A program made the position numbers and the translations under genes. From positions 773,258,552-773,322,551 of the forward strand of contig CM060918.1 in assembly GCA_030737875.1 (NCBI GenBank): DNA of 64,000 nt. The letters run 5' to 3'. A model generated the notes under the pieces. It was not told the origin of the DNA, searched no databases, and saw only the letters and a program-made list of their open reading frames with translations. This document shows, piece by piece, positions 11,908 to 22,570 of the stretch. This DNA comes from Allium sativum (taxonomy: Eukaryota; Streptophyta; Magnoliopsida; Asparagales; Amaryllidaceae). The first letter of the stretch is position 1, and each line of letters begins with the position of its first letter.

Positions 11908-13809
11908 TATTTATGTTGAAGAAGAAGAATAAGATGTGAAGAAGGTAAGGGGTTGTTTAATAGGCAAGGAAGAGGGACGTTGGAATTCAATCCGTTGGCG
12001 CATCGGACGCCGACGGCTTGAATTCCAACATCTCTCCAGCGCTTGTGCTGAGCGGAGAAATTTGTGCTTGCGTACGACGCATCGACACGTCAGTCGCGAA
12101 CACGTTACTCAGCGTGCCACAAATTGGCTGCGAACGGACCCTAAATCCAATTGGTCTCTCCGTATTGACAACGACAGTATTAAATTGGGCAATACTTTGA
12201 TATTCGGTTATTTAACTATTGAAGAAAAACAAACATTCTAACACCCCACGTCCGTTAGTGTCACTCACAAAGGGAATGCACTAAGTTCTGTGGAGCATTT
12301 AGGGTAAAAGATGCAGATAAATTACAAGACAGACAGAAATTAAACAGCGGAAAATAAAACTTTGCTTTATTGATAAAATAGTTTGTACAACGATTTCTTT
12401 ATAATATCAGAGTATCATCTGTCTTACAAAATAAAGAAGCATAAAAATACATTTATATTCCCCAATTTTAGCAAGAGCCAGCCATAGCATCTGAAAAGAG
12501 AGTCCAAGCAAAACTTCGTCAAATCTTCAAGCTGGGAAAGAGTGACGGTCCAACCTAGCCTGAGCTATACTATTCCCTCCTTTACTACCTGGGGGGGGGG
12601 GGGGACGGAAGAAAAGAAGACAAACGAAAAACAGAGTCAGACATAAAGCCTGAGTAAGTTCAGTAACTTATAGCATGAACATGGAGAAACAAAATGACAT
12701 GAATTAACTGAATACAAGATAACACCATGATGACAGGGTTGGCAAGATTATACAAGATAATCACAAGATATGCTAAGATAAGATAAACTGGATATGCTCT
12801 AATACTTTCGCCGCTTCTCTATTTCCTTATTATACTGGTTTCTATATCTCTGCACCACCTAACTAGTGTCCCAACTAGTAACGATAACGTGATCCCAATC
12901 CCTGTATTTTCCATTGCCTTCATGCATACATTTATTATTTATTATCTAGATCCAATCTAGGGTTTTCTATCAAGTGCTTTCTTGATTCAACTAGAGTTTA
13001 CGCTATCTGCTAAACGCTTTTCGGATTCAGGGTTTATGCCACTTAGTCCAACTAGGGATTATGCTACATGTCGAACGATGCCCCCAAGTCTAGGACACAT
13101 TACCTAGAGTGGTAAGTGTTCCTATACTTCCCCACGCATGTATCGCAAATCGTTATCGCTTGTCTAGATGCACATGTCCTGTAATGTGCGACCTGAGTCC
13201 TGTGACAGGGCAAATCAAGGAATACAGAACTCAGTCGGGAGCTTTCAGATATCTGCCCGATGCAGATGCTAAGGTCTGTTTTTGTTCCAGTGGCTATGGT
13301 CCCACCTGACCCCTCCCTCAACTACTGAAAGGCACACCTTGAAAAATGAGAACATACGCAGGCCCCCGGTGCCCCACTATACTATGGCCATCCTCACCCA
13401 TAACTAGATATCAAGTATATGGTCTTTTGGAGTTCTCCGCCTTTCCGCTTCACGTATCTCGATTGACTCAAGATGGATGGTAGACGACGAGTTGCTATCA
13501 CAGGGCTACCGTTTTCTCGCCGAATCACGCCGGTCCATCCTAGTCTTTAGGTTGCCATATATTGCAACCAAGGCATACCCCTGGTTCTTCTACGCAGACC
13601 TTAACCTCTGTGAGCCCAGGAGGATCATCTACGGCCTCACAGAGGGATACCAAGAGTACCCTCACGTCCCCTCGAAGCCTCGGGCTTCGTAACCCAATTC
13701 GTTGGAGCCTTCTTTTTACCCAGACGGACATTCGCTCCTTCTCGTGTTATACTAAGAATTACTACTTAGTTCTACTAAGGTTTACCACTTAGTTCTCTTT
13801 CCCGTCAAT

Positions 13810-14500
13810 TTGGATTGGTTAAGTGTCATTAGTCAATTCAAGCTAACTTAACCCTCTTCATTTATCCTGTTAAACTGGTTAAGTGTTATCACTAATTCAT
13901 GTTGACTTAACCCCATCACAAACCAAGTTATATTGGTTAAGTATTTCTTATTACTTAACCCTACCCATTCACCCTGTATTGGTTAAGTGTTCCTTTTTAA
14001 CTTAACCTTGCCCGTCTGTTTTAACTACCATGTTATTAGTGGTTAAGTATTATCCCTTCATGTTTTAGACTTAACCATATTCCTTTATCACAATCTGATG
14101 GTTAAGTGTTCAAGTTTACTTAACCTTACGGTCTAGCCCAGCTAACATATCAAATTGGCTAAGTGTATTAGATTTTACTTAACCCCAACCTCTAGTCTAG
14201 TTAACATGTTAATTTGGCTAAGTGTATTAACTTTACTTAACCCCACCTCCTAGTCTAGTTAACATGTTAATTTGGCTAAGTATTAACTTTACTTAACCCC
14301 TACAAATCTTGTCTTGCTACCATGTGTTTGGTTAAGTGTCCCTATGTACTTAGCCCTCCCATTCTAGCTTAACTGTGTTAAGTTGGTTAAGTGTTCCTAT
14401 GGACTTAACCCTCTCATTCTAGCTTAACCGTATTCAGTGTCAGTCTGAACCTAACCCCACCCATCAGTTTAGTTATCATGTTGAACTGGTTAAGTCTCTT
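13810..14500. repeat. Array of GGTTAAGT...ACTTAACC dyads, unit about 57 bp
   Basis: About twelve units each hold GGTTAAGT (or GGCTAAGT), 10-20 bp of variable sequence, then ACTTAACC, separated by linkers such as TCTAGTCTAGTTAACATG. Each unit could fold as a hairpin. Starts can be seen near 13818, 13877, 13936, 13980, 14040, 14100, 14157, 14216, 14274, 14330, 14385 and 14485. The array lies within the Mutator-like element. Confidence 0.85.
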
Positions 14501-15283
14501 AGTTAACTCAACCCTACCATTCTTGTTCTAGCTTTAACTAAATAAATTAAAGCCGCGACCACTCACATTAGACAGATATTGTTGCGAATACTGGATGTGC
14601 CGGTTGGTTCCGGGAAGGTTCACATCGCAATTCAGTCTAACCTCGGGTTAGGCGTATTCGTGTTTTCTAAGTTTAAAGGGTTTTGATTAATTTTCAAATC
14701 AGGTTTTGAAAGTAACCATCCCGTCCGTCGGATCAGTTAGGGATAGCCAGGGAGAGCAGGAAACTTGTATTTTCCAAACCCAAGCCTAGACACTATCCTC
14801 TCTGTCCCCCTAGAACTTTCTGGTATATGTATTATAAAAACAGATGTCATTAATAAACCTTTCTTTTGTATATAAATAAATTGTTAACAATTTATTCTCA
14901 AAGTCCATTTTCCCTTTTTCAAATGAATTTGACCTATACCCTATACATTTGCCATGCCTACTAATTGGACTTGTATTCTAGGCCCAAATCTTGATTTGCC
15001 TATCTTACAGTTTACAGCAATTTAGATCCAACACCCCCATTTACAGTTCATGCCAAAACTAGATTCTATATTCTAGTTTACAGTTTATGCCAAACTAGAT
15101 TTTATATTCTAGTTCACCGTTTATACCCAAAAATTAAATTTGCATACCAACTACCTATTTTGTGGCCCATTTAACCATTTACCATTTACGCCCAATGTAT
15201 GTAAATTATGCTAATATACTTATCATACTTAATTTAGCCACCCAATTCTGATTTAATATTCTAATTTCAGTTCACGTCAAAAC

Positions 15284-16505
15284 TGAAAAGTCGGGTGTGT
15301 ACGCGACTTGTGCAGGATCTATAATATGGCTATGCGGAAAGTATGTGATATACTAACTTGTATATTTACAATAGTTATGCAGGTAAATATTTAATGTAAA
15401 AAGATCTCACAGAAGCAATATCACAGATAAGCAAGTATAGCAAATGCAGTAAATAGGAAAAATCACACCAGGGATTTTTATACTGGTTCGGAGCACCGTC
15501 CTACGTCCAGTCCCAGACTTCTATCTGGATTTTCACTAAACAACAACCTCACTTCACCCGGAGGAAACAGGTTTACAATACCCGAGCAGCCGAACGGGAT
15601 TTCACGCCTCTAACAACACGAGGACTTCAACACTTGCCTCTTATAACACGAGGACTTCAACAATTGCCTCTTATAACACGAGGACTTCAACACTTGCCTC
15701 TTATAACACGAGGACTTCAACACTTGCCTCTTACAACATCGAGGACTTCAACAATAATAAGATTTTGACTTTGAATGTGTTCTTCCTTCAACACTGATTT
15801 GTCAACAATTGAGTACACCCTTCCTATAATCTTATCCTCAAATGTAATTTGATGTTTAGTAAGATTAGGAAGTAAAATATCGAGTTGAATCACAAGTGTA
15901 TGAAATATGCTTGGTGATTCAAACGATTATTGAATGCTTTTGAGTGCTTTTTGAGTGAAAAGAATAATGCAAGATAGATCAGAAAATAGAGAGTAAATTC
16001 GGTGATTTGAATGATTGCAAATTTATGTATTTATAAAGATCGAGTAGTTGCAATTATTGGTGAAGAGTTGCAATCAAAAGAAGTGATTATTCATGAGAAG
16101 AAATGGATGCAACTCTTAGAGAAAGGAGATGACTTTTCACAAAAATTCAAAAAGCTGTTGACCTATGAAAATCTATAGGTCGACATGTTTTTAGCCGTTG
16201 TAATTCAAAAACCTGTTGACCTATAAAAATTTGTAGGTCGACCTATTTTTGACCGTTACATTTTAAAAACCTGTTGACCTATAAAAATATGCAGGTCGAC
16301 ATGTTTTTGGCCATATGCATAAAAAATGCTTTTATAAGAAATATTTTAAAGCAATTAGAGGTATGATCATTTGAGGATAGATTTTAACATTTTTTACTCT
16401 AAATAATCAACTTCTAACCTATGAAGTCATCTTGTCTTCTTTTTGTCGATGTAGAAGCTTCTTCTTGTCATAAATCAAAACAACCTTTGAAGCTTTGACT
16501 CAACA
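15284..16505 (-). repeat. 3' LTR of the copia element
   Basis: It begins TGAAAAGTC and ends CTCAACA on the plus strand. It holds about five tandem 30-bp copies of a unit with the core ACACGAGGACTTCAACA (15605-15755) and three copies of a hairpin with arms GTTGACCTAT and ATAGGTCGAC-like sequence (16150-16310). It matches the other LTR over its full length apart from about five substitutions. Confidence 0.95.
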
Positions 16506-16645
16506 TTCTCCCCCTTTTTGATTGATGACAACATGGCTTAATAAGGTATTGTTCCTTGTATATTTGCTCCCCTGTATATATGCTCCCCCTGAATTATATA
16601 ATCTGCATGGCATTTGTTAGTAATATTTTCTCCCCCTTTGTCATA
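16506..16645 (-). promoter_or_regulatory. Polypurine tract and two similar purine runs
   Basis: Read on the minus strand, AAAAAGGGGGAGAA lies directly against the 3' LTR at 16506-16519, the position of the plus-strand primer. Two more G-rich purine runs lie near 16581-16592 and 16628-16643. Several polypurine tracts in a row have been noted in SIRE-type elements. Confidence 0.8.
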
Positions 16646-16832
16646 GAAAAAAGGGTGATTACAACAATATATATAAGACTAAGAAATAAAACATGAATAA
16701 ACGATAGAACGAAATACATAGATTGTCAGACATATTACAAGCCAAACCAAAATAAACACACCAGAAGTTCCAGGAAGTAGCATAGTTAAATACATAAGCA
16801 AATTAAAAGGTTAAACGATAAATATGAGATGA

Positions 16833-18185
16833 CTATTGTGAAGGCCAGTCCGAATCATTATCGTCCTCGTCATCTTTGTTTCCTTCCTCCTCTTGTTCTT
16901 CATTGTCGCTGTTATCATCGTCCTTTTCAATATCGTCATGAGCTTCTTCTTCAATATACGACATTCCACGACCACGAGTATGTTGAGTACTTGCTCCAGA
17001 GCTAGTACCTTCTTCAGAGGAAGACCATGTAAAAGTAGGTGGCATTGGTCGTTTTCCGGGATTGTACTGAAAACGTTTTCCGGAAGTTGAAGCACAAGAG
17101 ATTGCTTCCCAAATTGTACTGAAGAAAGACTTTAATTTGTTGAACCGCTTATTGAGTTTGGTGTCTAAGCGGTCGAGTTTATTATCGGTACGTTTTAGTC
17201 GAGCTTCGAGTAAGAATTGATTACGTGCAATTTGCTCAAGAGTTTCCTTAGTCGAAGAAGTAGGAGGCGGAATTGTAACATCGTCAGGCCTTTGCCTAGG
17301 GATTTGAGAAGAAGATGTTTGTGGAGGACCTTGTTCAACATAGTGTTCAAACGAAATAATACTCATAGCAGGAATCGGTAGCTTCATCCTCTTTTTAGAT
17401 GCTTTATCAATACATTTTGGTATTGATATTGTAGATTCGGGAGATCTTACGCCACATTCCATGAGACAACGCATGATATACTCGTTATAAAACAAGTGTG
17501 GCCTTGAACGTTTATTTACCATCACAATCTCATCGAAAATCATGTCTATCCAATTTACCCTGATATTTGCAAAAATGGCATACAGGGCTTTAAAGTTTTC
17601 TCTATACACGGCATCAAAGTTACCAGTCCTTGGAAGAAGAGTGTGTGTGATACAAAGGTGGAGAAGTCTGGCCGATGGTCTTAGATTGATACCCTTAATA
17701 CTTGACTTATGGTCTTCAATAAAACGGTGACTATTTTTATCTCGAATATGTATAGGGCAAAAATCACTACTAAATTGAATACCTTCGTTGTGGGTTCGGA
17801 GTATTTCTGCCATCCGGTCTTTGGAAAGAAAGACGTGTTGATCACAGACTACGGACCATAAGCAATTATCCGAGTTTTGGGGTTTAAATTTGTCTAAATT
17901 GAGATTGGCATAAAAAAGTTTTATCAAGGTATGACTTATCTCAACATTATTGTCTTCAAAATCTAGTAGAGACTTTATACCCGCTCTTCTTGATAGTTCA
18001 CTAACATTGTAGAGGACGAAATCAGAGAATTTGAGAAAGGATCCATGGTGAATTGTATAGTCTTTCATCTTGTTCCATCTAGTCACAGCAAGAGGATCCA
18101 TAAGCCATTGCTTGATTTGAGTATCAATAGGTTGAACAGGGGCTTGAGAAGATACGGTTTTTGACTTCTTATGCTTAGGAGCCAT
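16833..18185 (-). CDS. Extra ORF between pol and 3' LTR, plant transposon protein-like (450 aa)
   Basis: The frame is open from ATG at 18185 and begins MAPKHKKSK, a basic start. Residues about 30-260 contain FYANLN, DQHVFLSKDRMAEIL, RPSARLLHLCITHTLLPRTG and VNWIDMIFDEIV, a pattern that resembles the domain family called 'putative plant transposon protein' (PF20167), seen in many plant retrotransposon-linked ORFs. Residues about 315-360 form a lysine-rich heptad-like stretch, and the last 50 residues are almost all acidic (EEEAHDDIEKDDDN). No signal peptide or membrane segment is visible, so it does not look like an envelope protein although it occupies that position. Its role is unknown; a nucleic-acid-binding or Gag-interacting function is only a guess. 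It is intact, as expected of a recent insertion. Confidence 0.7.
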   Translation of the reverse strand: MAPKHKKSKTVSSQAPVQPIDTQIKQWLMDPLAVTRWNKMKDYTIHHGSFLKFSDFVLYNVSELSRRAGIKSLLDFEDNNVEISHTLIKLFYANLNLDKFKPQNSDNCLWSVVCDQHVFLSKDRMAEILRTHNEGIQFSSDFCPIHIRDKNSHRFIEDHKSSIKGINLRPSARLLHLCITHTLLPRTGNFDAVYRENFKALYAIFANIRVNWIDMIFDEIVMVNKRSRPHLFYNEYIMRCLMECGVRSPESTISIPKCIDKASKKRMKLPIPAMSIISFEHYVEQGPPQTSSSQIPRQRPDDVTIPPPTSSTKETLEQIARNQFLLEARLKRTDNKLDRLDTKLNKRFNKLKSFFSTIWEAISCASTSGKRFQYNPGKRPMPPTFTWSSSEEGTSSGASTQHTRGRGMSYIEEEAHDDIEKDDDNSDNEEQEEEGNKDDEDDNDSDWPSQ

Positions 18186-18414
18186 TGAAGAGATTGGGGA
18201 TTTTGAAGATTTCTAATAGATTAGGTTTTTAAAGAGGAGAGATTATGAAAAATTCTTAAGAGTTATTGATTTAGAAGATGATGAGAATGAATAAATAAGA
18301 GTGTTTGATGAAGAGATGTAAGGATTTTAAATAATGAATGGATGGATTGTAATGAAGGGATGTATTTAATCAAAAAGAGAACCAACGTGTCTAACAGGGA
18401 TATGAACAAAAACC

Positions 18415-18680
18415 GAAGGCGGTCGACAGGTAGGTTAGGGGCTGTCGATAGGTAAAAGTTTTGGAAGTATGTGTGACACTTTTTATATAAAACCGGTCGA
18501 CAGGAATAATATAGGCGGTCGACAGGTTAACTTTCTGGAAAATATAAACCAAAAATTCTGTTCAGACCGGTCGACAGGAAAAATCCTGGCGGTCGACCGT
18601 TAGAGTTTCTGGTTGAAAATTGGAGCGTTGTATAACTGGACCGGTCGACAGGCTAATATTGGGGCGGTCGACAGGTACTG
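18415..18680. repeat. Four paired GGTCGACAGG repeats between the two extra ORFs
   Basis: Each unit of about 75 bp holds CCGGTCGACAGG (or a variant), about 15-20 bp of AT-richer sequence, then GGCGGTCGACAGG. Copies lie near 18418/18447, 18496/18514, 18568/18590 and 18642/18665. The palindromic core GTCGAC also marks the hairpins in the LTRs of the same element. Confidence 0.85.
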
Positions 18681-18804
18681 GTTAATTTTGTTTTTACCAA
18701 ATGATGTGAAGAAAATATAAACTTTTAAAAAATTTTATTCAAAACAAAAATGAATACAAAACAAATACGAATTTATTTTCAGAGAAACTCTAAATGCAAA
18801 GAAT

Positions 18805-19320
18805 TTATCTTCTTGGCTCCCATGGATTCTTTGGTTCCCAAGGATTGTATCTCTCACTAGCTCCTTCATTGTTTTGATAATTTCTATCCCAAGAGTTTGG
18901 AGTTCGTGAAGATGTTGGTATCGGAATTGGTTCATGTACGCCATGCCTGTCAGAACCACAGAAGAGAGAAGCTAATCGTTCGAGGTACGTCAAACATGAA
19001 GTCGTGAGTTTTTGCTCGTAAAACATTTGTTGCTGATAGTAATGGATTTCGTCGATCTTTTCTTTGGTTCGGGGAGAGAAAAACAAAACCTTCTTGCTTC
19101 TCTTAGGAGTAGGCGTGGTTCCTGGCGTTCGAGATGATGGATGATAACCTGGTGGATGCTCTGGTGTTTTTGGGGAGTTATGTTCCGTTGGTTCGGAACT
19201 CGTGATTGAAATGTGGGAGTTTTCGACACATTTTTCACAAACGTGTGCCATGAGGTAAAAGAAAATATATAAGAGCTTTGAGAGAATGTTTGTCTGATAG
19301 CACTCAAAAACAAAACGCAT
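18805..19320 (-). CDS. Second extra ORF after pol, unrecognised (171 aa)
   Basis: The ATG at 19320 lies about 150 bp after the pol stop. Residues about 12-25 are hydrophobic (ILSKLLYIFFYLMA), which could be a short membrane segment or signal anchor; translation could instead begin at the second Met (19251), giving MAHVCEKC. The middle is rich in P, S and T (about residues 42-70) and has a basic KRSKK, and the tail repeats NPWEPK/NPWEPR. I recognise no family. Its place between pol and the other extra ORF, and the N-terminal hydrophobic stretch, make it a candidate remnant of an envelope-like or accessory gene, but this is inference. The frame is intact. Confidence 0.55.
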   Translation of the reverse strand: MRFVFECYQTNILSKLLYIFFYLMAHVCEKCVENSHISITSSEPTEHNSPKTPEHPPGYHPSSRTPGTTPTPKRSKKVLFFSPRTKEKIDEIHYYQQQMFYEQKLTTSCLTYLERLASLFCGSDRHGVHEPIPIPTSSRTPNSWDRNYQNNEGASERYNPWEPKNPWEPRR

Positions 19321-19471
19321 TTATATAGAGAGAGTTTTCTATTTTAAGGAAAAAAATAAAAAGATGGTTTGTATTAGCTTTACCGTAGAAAAACTCTCTG
19401 CTATATATAGTAAAAAGAAAAGTCATTGGTTTCTGATTAAGAGATACGAACTCTTGTTATATTAAACAATA

Positions 19472-22400
19472 TTATCCTTCGAGTTCTTTTCTGGAAACCA
19501 ACCCTAGCTCTCTATGTAACTTGACAAAAATTGATTCTAGTAGAGGCTTTGTGAATATATCAGCTAGTTGGTTTTCTGTATTAACGTATTCAAGATTTAT
19601 ATTTCCTTTTTCAATGTTATCTCTTAGAAAATGATGTCGAATGTCAATGTGCTTAGTTCGAGAGTGGTTAACTGGGTTTTTGGATAAATTTATTGCACTT
19701 GTGTTGTCACAATATATAATAGAGTTTGTTAAGTTCATACCGAAATCTCTAAGTGTTTGTTGCATATATATAATCTGTGTACATGCCAAAGCTGCTGAAA
19801 TATATTCTGCCTCGCATGTCGATAGTGAAACACAATTTTGTTTCTTACTAAACCAAGAAACAAGTGATTTTCCAATGAAATGGCGCGTACCACTTGTACT
19901 CTTTCTATCCATTCGTGATCCTCCGAAATCAGCATCACTATATGATACTAATTCGAATGCACAATCCTTAGGATAGAAAAGACCGAAATCTTTGGTGTTA
20001 TTAAGATATCGAATAATTCGTTTCACTGCTCGTAAATGCGATTCCTTGGGATTAGCTTGAAAACGTGCACACAAACAAACACTCATCATAATGTCAGGAC
20101 GACTAGCTGTTAAATATAAGAGAGAACCTATCATACTTCGATACGTCTTTTGGTCTACACTCTTCCCACTTTCATCTTTTTCAAGATGACTAGTTGTACT
20201 CATCGGAGTCGGTTTTCCGGAAGTATTTTCAAGTCCGAATCTTTTAACAAGATTTTCACAATATTTCTCTTGGTTTATGAAAATACCATTTGGAAGTTGT
20301 TTAATTTGAAGACCAAGAAAGTATGATAACTCTCCCATATGTGACATTTCAAATTCTTTGGTCATGATATCTGAAAATTCCTTACAAAGTCTCTCATTTG
20401 TTGAACCAAAGATTATGTCGTCCACATATATTTGAACAACAAGTATATCTTTGTGCGAATGTTTAATAAATAATGTTTGATCAACCTTTCCTATTTGGAA
20501 TCCAGAGTCGATAAGATGACTTCGTAGTCGTTCGTACCAGGCACGTGGTGCTTGTTTTAAACCGTACAAAGCCTTTTTAAGCTTAAAAACATGATCTGGA
20601 TATTTTTCATGTTTAAATAAGGGTGGTTGTTCAACATATACTTTTTCTTTTATAAAACCGTTTAGAAACGCACTCTTGACATCCATTTGATATAATTTAA
20701 AATTATGATGACAAGCAAACGATAGAAGAATTCTGATTGCTTCTAGTCTAGCGACAGGTGCAAAAGTTTCTTCATAATCGATACCCTCTTCTTGATTATA
20801 TCCTTGAGCTACTAATCGTGCTTTGTTCCGAGTTATGTTTCCTTGTTCATCAACTTTGTTTTTGTAAACCCATTTAGTTCCAATAACTGATTGATCGGAT
20901 GGCCTTGGAACAAGTTCCCATACATCATTGCGTTCAAACTGATTAAGTTCTTCTTGCATAGCAATGATCCAATATTCATCGGTAGCAGCTTCTTTAGGAT
21001 TCTTAGGTTCGATGTTTGAAATGAATGCAATATGTCCCATTTGGTTAAGTTGACTTCTAGTTCTAATTTGAGATGAAACTTCTCCAATTATATTTTGAAC
21101 CGGATGATCTCTCAATATTCTTGGAGGAGATCTTATTCTAGTTGGAGAAACTATCTCAGGAGTTTGAGGAATATCGTTGATAATTTCGGAGTCAGAATCC
21201 TCATTTGTGACAACAGTGTCATTTATATTGATATTTTCGTCATCATCAATTTTTATATTAGGAAACTGATAGTATTCATCGAAGGATATATGAAGTGATT
21301 CTTCGATAATTTTGGTTCTTTTATTGAATATACGATAAGCTTTACTATGATCTGAATAACCAACAAAGATTCCTTCGTCAGCTTTTGAATCAAATTTACC
21401 AAGATGATCTTTCGTGTTTAAAATAAAACATTTCGAACCAAAAACTTTGAAGTATGAAATATTTGGCTTTCTTTCATTAAATAATTCATATGGTGTATTT
21501 TTAGTTAGAGGTCGAATGGAAACTCGATTCAAAACATAACATGCAGTTGCTATAGCTTCTACCCAAAAATGCTTTGGTAACGTGCTTCCATTTAATAATG
21601 TTCTTGCACATTCTTGTAACGTTCGATTTTTCCGTTCTACAACCCCGTTTTGTTGTGGAGTTCTAGGAAAGGAAAAATTGTGTGATATACCTTTCTTTGC
21701 ACAAAAATGTTCAAATTCATTATTTTCGAACTCTCCGCCATGATCACTTCTTATATTTTTTACTTTAAGTCCCTTCGATTTTTGAATACGTTTGACGAAA
21801 GATTTGAATTTTTCAAAAGTGTCACTTTTATTTTTAAGAAACATAGTCCAAGTATATCGAGAATAATCGTCAACGATTACAAATACATACCGACTATGAT
21901 TTATGGATTGTATTTGAGTAGGTCCAAATAAATCCAAATGTAATAGTTCAAGTGGTTGTAATGTCGAGATTACTTTCTTAGATTTAAATGATGACTTGGT
22001 TAGTTTTCCAATTTGACATGCGTCACAAAGATTGTCAACTTTGAAACTTAGTTTTGGTAAACCTCTGACTAGATCATTTTTAGCTAGCTTGTCAATAGTT
22101 TTAAAGTTTATATGACAGAAACGTTTGTGCCATATCCATGGATCATTTTCCTTAGCAATAAGGCACATATTTGAATTTTGATTAAAATTCATATTTAAAA
22201 TATATATATTTCTGTCTCTATAGCCTTCAAAAACTAAATTTTTATCTTGGTCGAGTATGTTACATTTGTCATTTGAAAAGGAAATCGTAAACCCTTTGTC
22301 ACATAACTGACTAATGCTTAGTAAGTTATGTTTTAGATTTTTAACTAGCATGATATTAGTAATAAGAGGTAAATTAGAAGTACCGTAATTGCTCACATCG

Positions 22401-22567
22401 CCTTTGCCGATGATGAAGCCTTTTGAATTGTCTCCAAAAGTGACTGAGCCTCCATCAAAGTATGTAATATTCGTTAATATGCTCTTGTCTCCAGTCATAT
22501 GCTTCGAGCAACCACTGTCCAGAATCCATTTTCCTCTTTTCTTAAGTGGGACCTGCAAAAAATAATA
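19472..22567 (-). CDS. pol: Copia Pol polyprotein: protease, integrase, reverse transcriptase, RNase H
   Basis: This frame of about 1030 codons has no stop. Domains in order: aspartic protease with DSG ([13 protein letters not shown], about residues 12-24); integrase zinc finger (WHKRFCH ... CDACQIGK, about 140-185); integrase core ([30 protein letters not shown], about 208-315); reverse transcriptase ([39 protein letters not shown], about 550-730); RNase H ([23 protein letters not shown], about 875-960), ending near [11 protein letters not shown]. It has no ATG at its beginning: it lies in the same frame as gag, straight after the gag TAA, so it would be made by stop-codon read-through or through a splice (TTTTTTGCAG at 22561-22553 resembles a 3' splice site). 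Catalytic residues visible by eye are all present. Confidence 0.95.
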   Translation of the reverse strand, partial: YYFLQVPLKKRGKWILDSGCSKHMTGDKSILTNITYFDGGSVTFGDNSKGFIIGKGDVSNYGTSNLPLITNIMLVKNLKHNLLSISQLCDKGFTISFSNDKCNILDQDKNLVFEGYRDRNIYILNMNFNQNSNMCLIAKENDPWIWHKRFCHINFKTIDKLAKNDLVRGLPKLSFKVDNLCDACQIGKLTKSSFKSKKVISTLQPLELLHLDLFGPTQIQSINHSRYVFVIVDDYSRYTWTMFLKNKSDTFEKFKSFVKRIQKSKGLKVKNIRSDHGGEFENNEFEHFCAKKGISHNFSFPRTPQQNGVVERKNRTLQECARTLLNGSTLPKHFWVEAIATACYVLNRVSIRPLTKNTPYELFNERKPNISYFKVFGSKCFILNTKDHLGKFDSKADEGIFVGYSDHSKAYRIFNKRTKIIEESLHISFDEYYQFPNIKIDDDENININDTVVTNEDSDSEIINDIPQTPEIVSPTRIRSPPRILRDHPVQNIIGEVSSQIRTRSQLNQMGHIAFISNIEPKNPKEAATDEYWIIAMQEELNQFERNDVWELVPRPSDQSVIGTKWVYKNKVDEQGNITRNKARLVAQGYNQEEGIDYEETFAPVARLEAIRILLSFACHHNFKLYQMDVKSAFLNGFIKEKVYVEQPPLFKHEKYPDHVFKLKKALYGLKQAPRAWYERLRSHLIDSGFQIGKVDQTLFIKHSHKDILVVQIYVDDIIFGSTNERLCKEFSDIMTKEFEMSHMGELSYFLGLQIKQLPNGIFINQEKYCENLVKRFGLENTSGKPTPMSTTSHLEKDESGKSVDQKTYRSMIGSLLYLTASRPDIMMSVCLCARFQANPKESHLRAVKRIIRYLNNTKDFGLFYPKDCAFELVSYSDADFGGSRMDRKSTSGTRHFIGKSLVSWFSKKQNCVSLSTCEAEYISAALACTQIIYMQQTLRDFGMNLTNSIIYCDNTSAINLSKNPVNHSRTKHIDIRHHFLRDNIEKGNINLEYVNTENQLADIFTKPLLESIFVKLHRELGLVSRKELEG

Positions 22568-22570
22568 TTA
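22568..22570 (-). other. Single in-frame TAA between gag and pol
   Basis: Gag ends in KKWVPWT then TAA; the following codons TAT TAT TTT TTG CAG continue in the same frame into Pol. A lone in-frame stop at this position is known in SIRE-type elements and is thought to set the Gag to Pol ratio. Confidence 0.9.

Larger units (their letters stand above)
10447..12141 (-). mobile_element. PIF/Harbinger transposon, complete ends, inactive
   Basis: A TAA trinucleotide flanks the element at 10444-10446 and 12142-12144, the 3-bp duplication expected of PIF/Harbinger. The ends are short, imperfect inverted repeats: GGGTGCGTTTTGGG on the left and, read inward, GGGTCCGTTCGCAGC on the right. The 1.7-kb body holds one broken transposase gene on the minus strand and no sign of the accompanying Myb-like ORF of autonomous PIF elements. 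Confidence 0.8.

Noticed and set aside
13109..13792. Several overlapping ORFs on both strands
   Set aside because: They lie in a GC-richer block of the Mutator-like element, overlap on both strands and show no recognisable domain.
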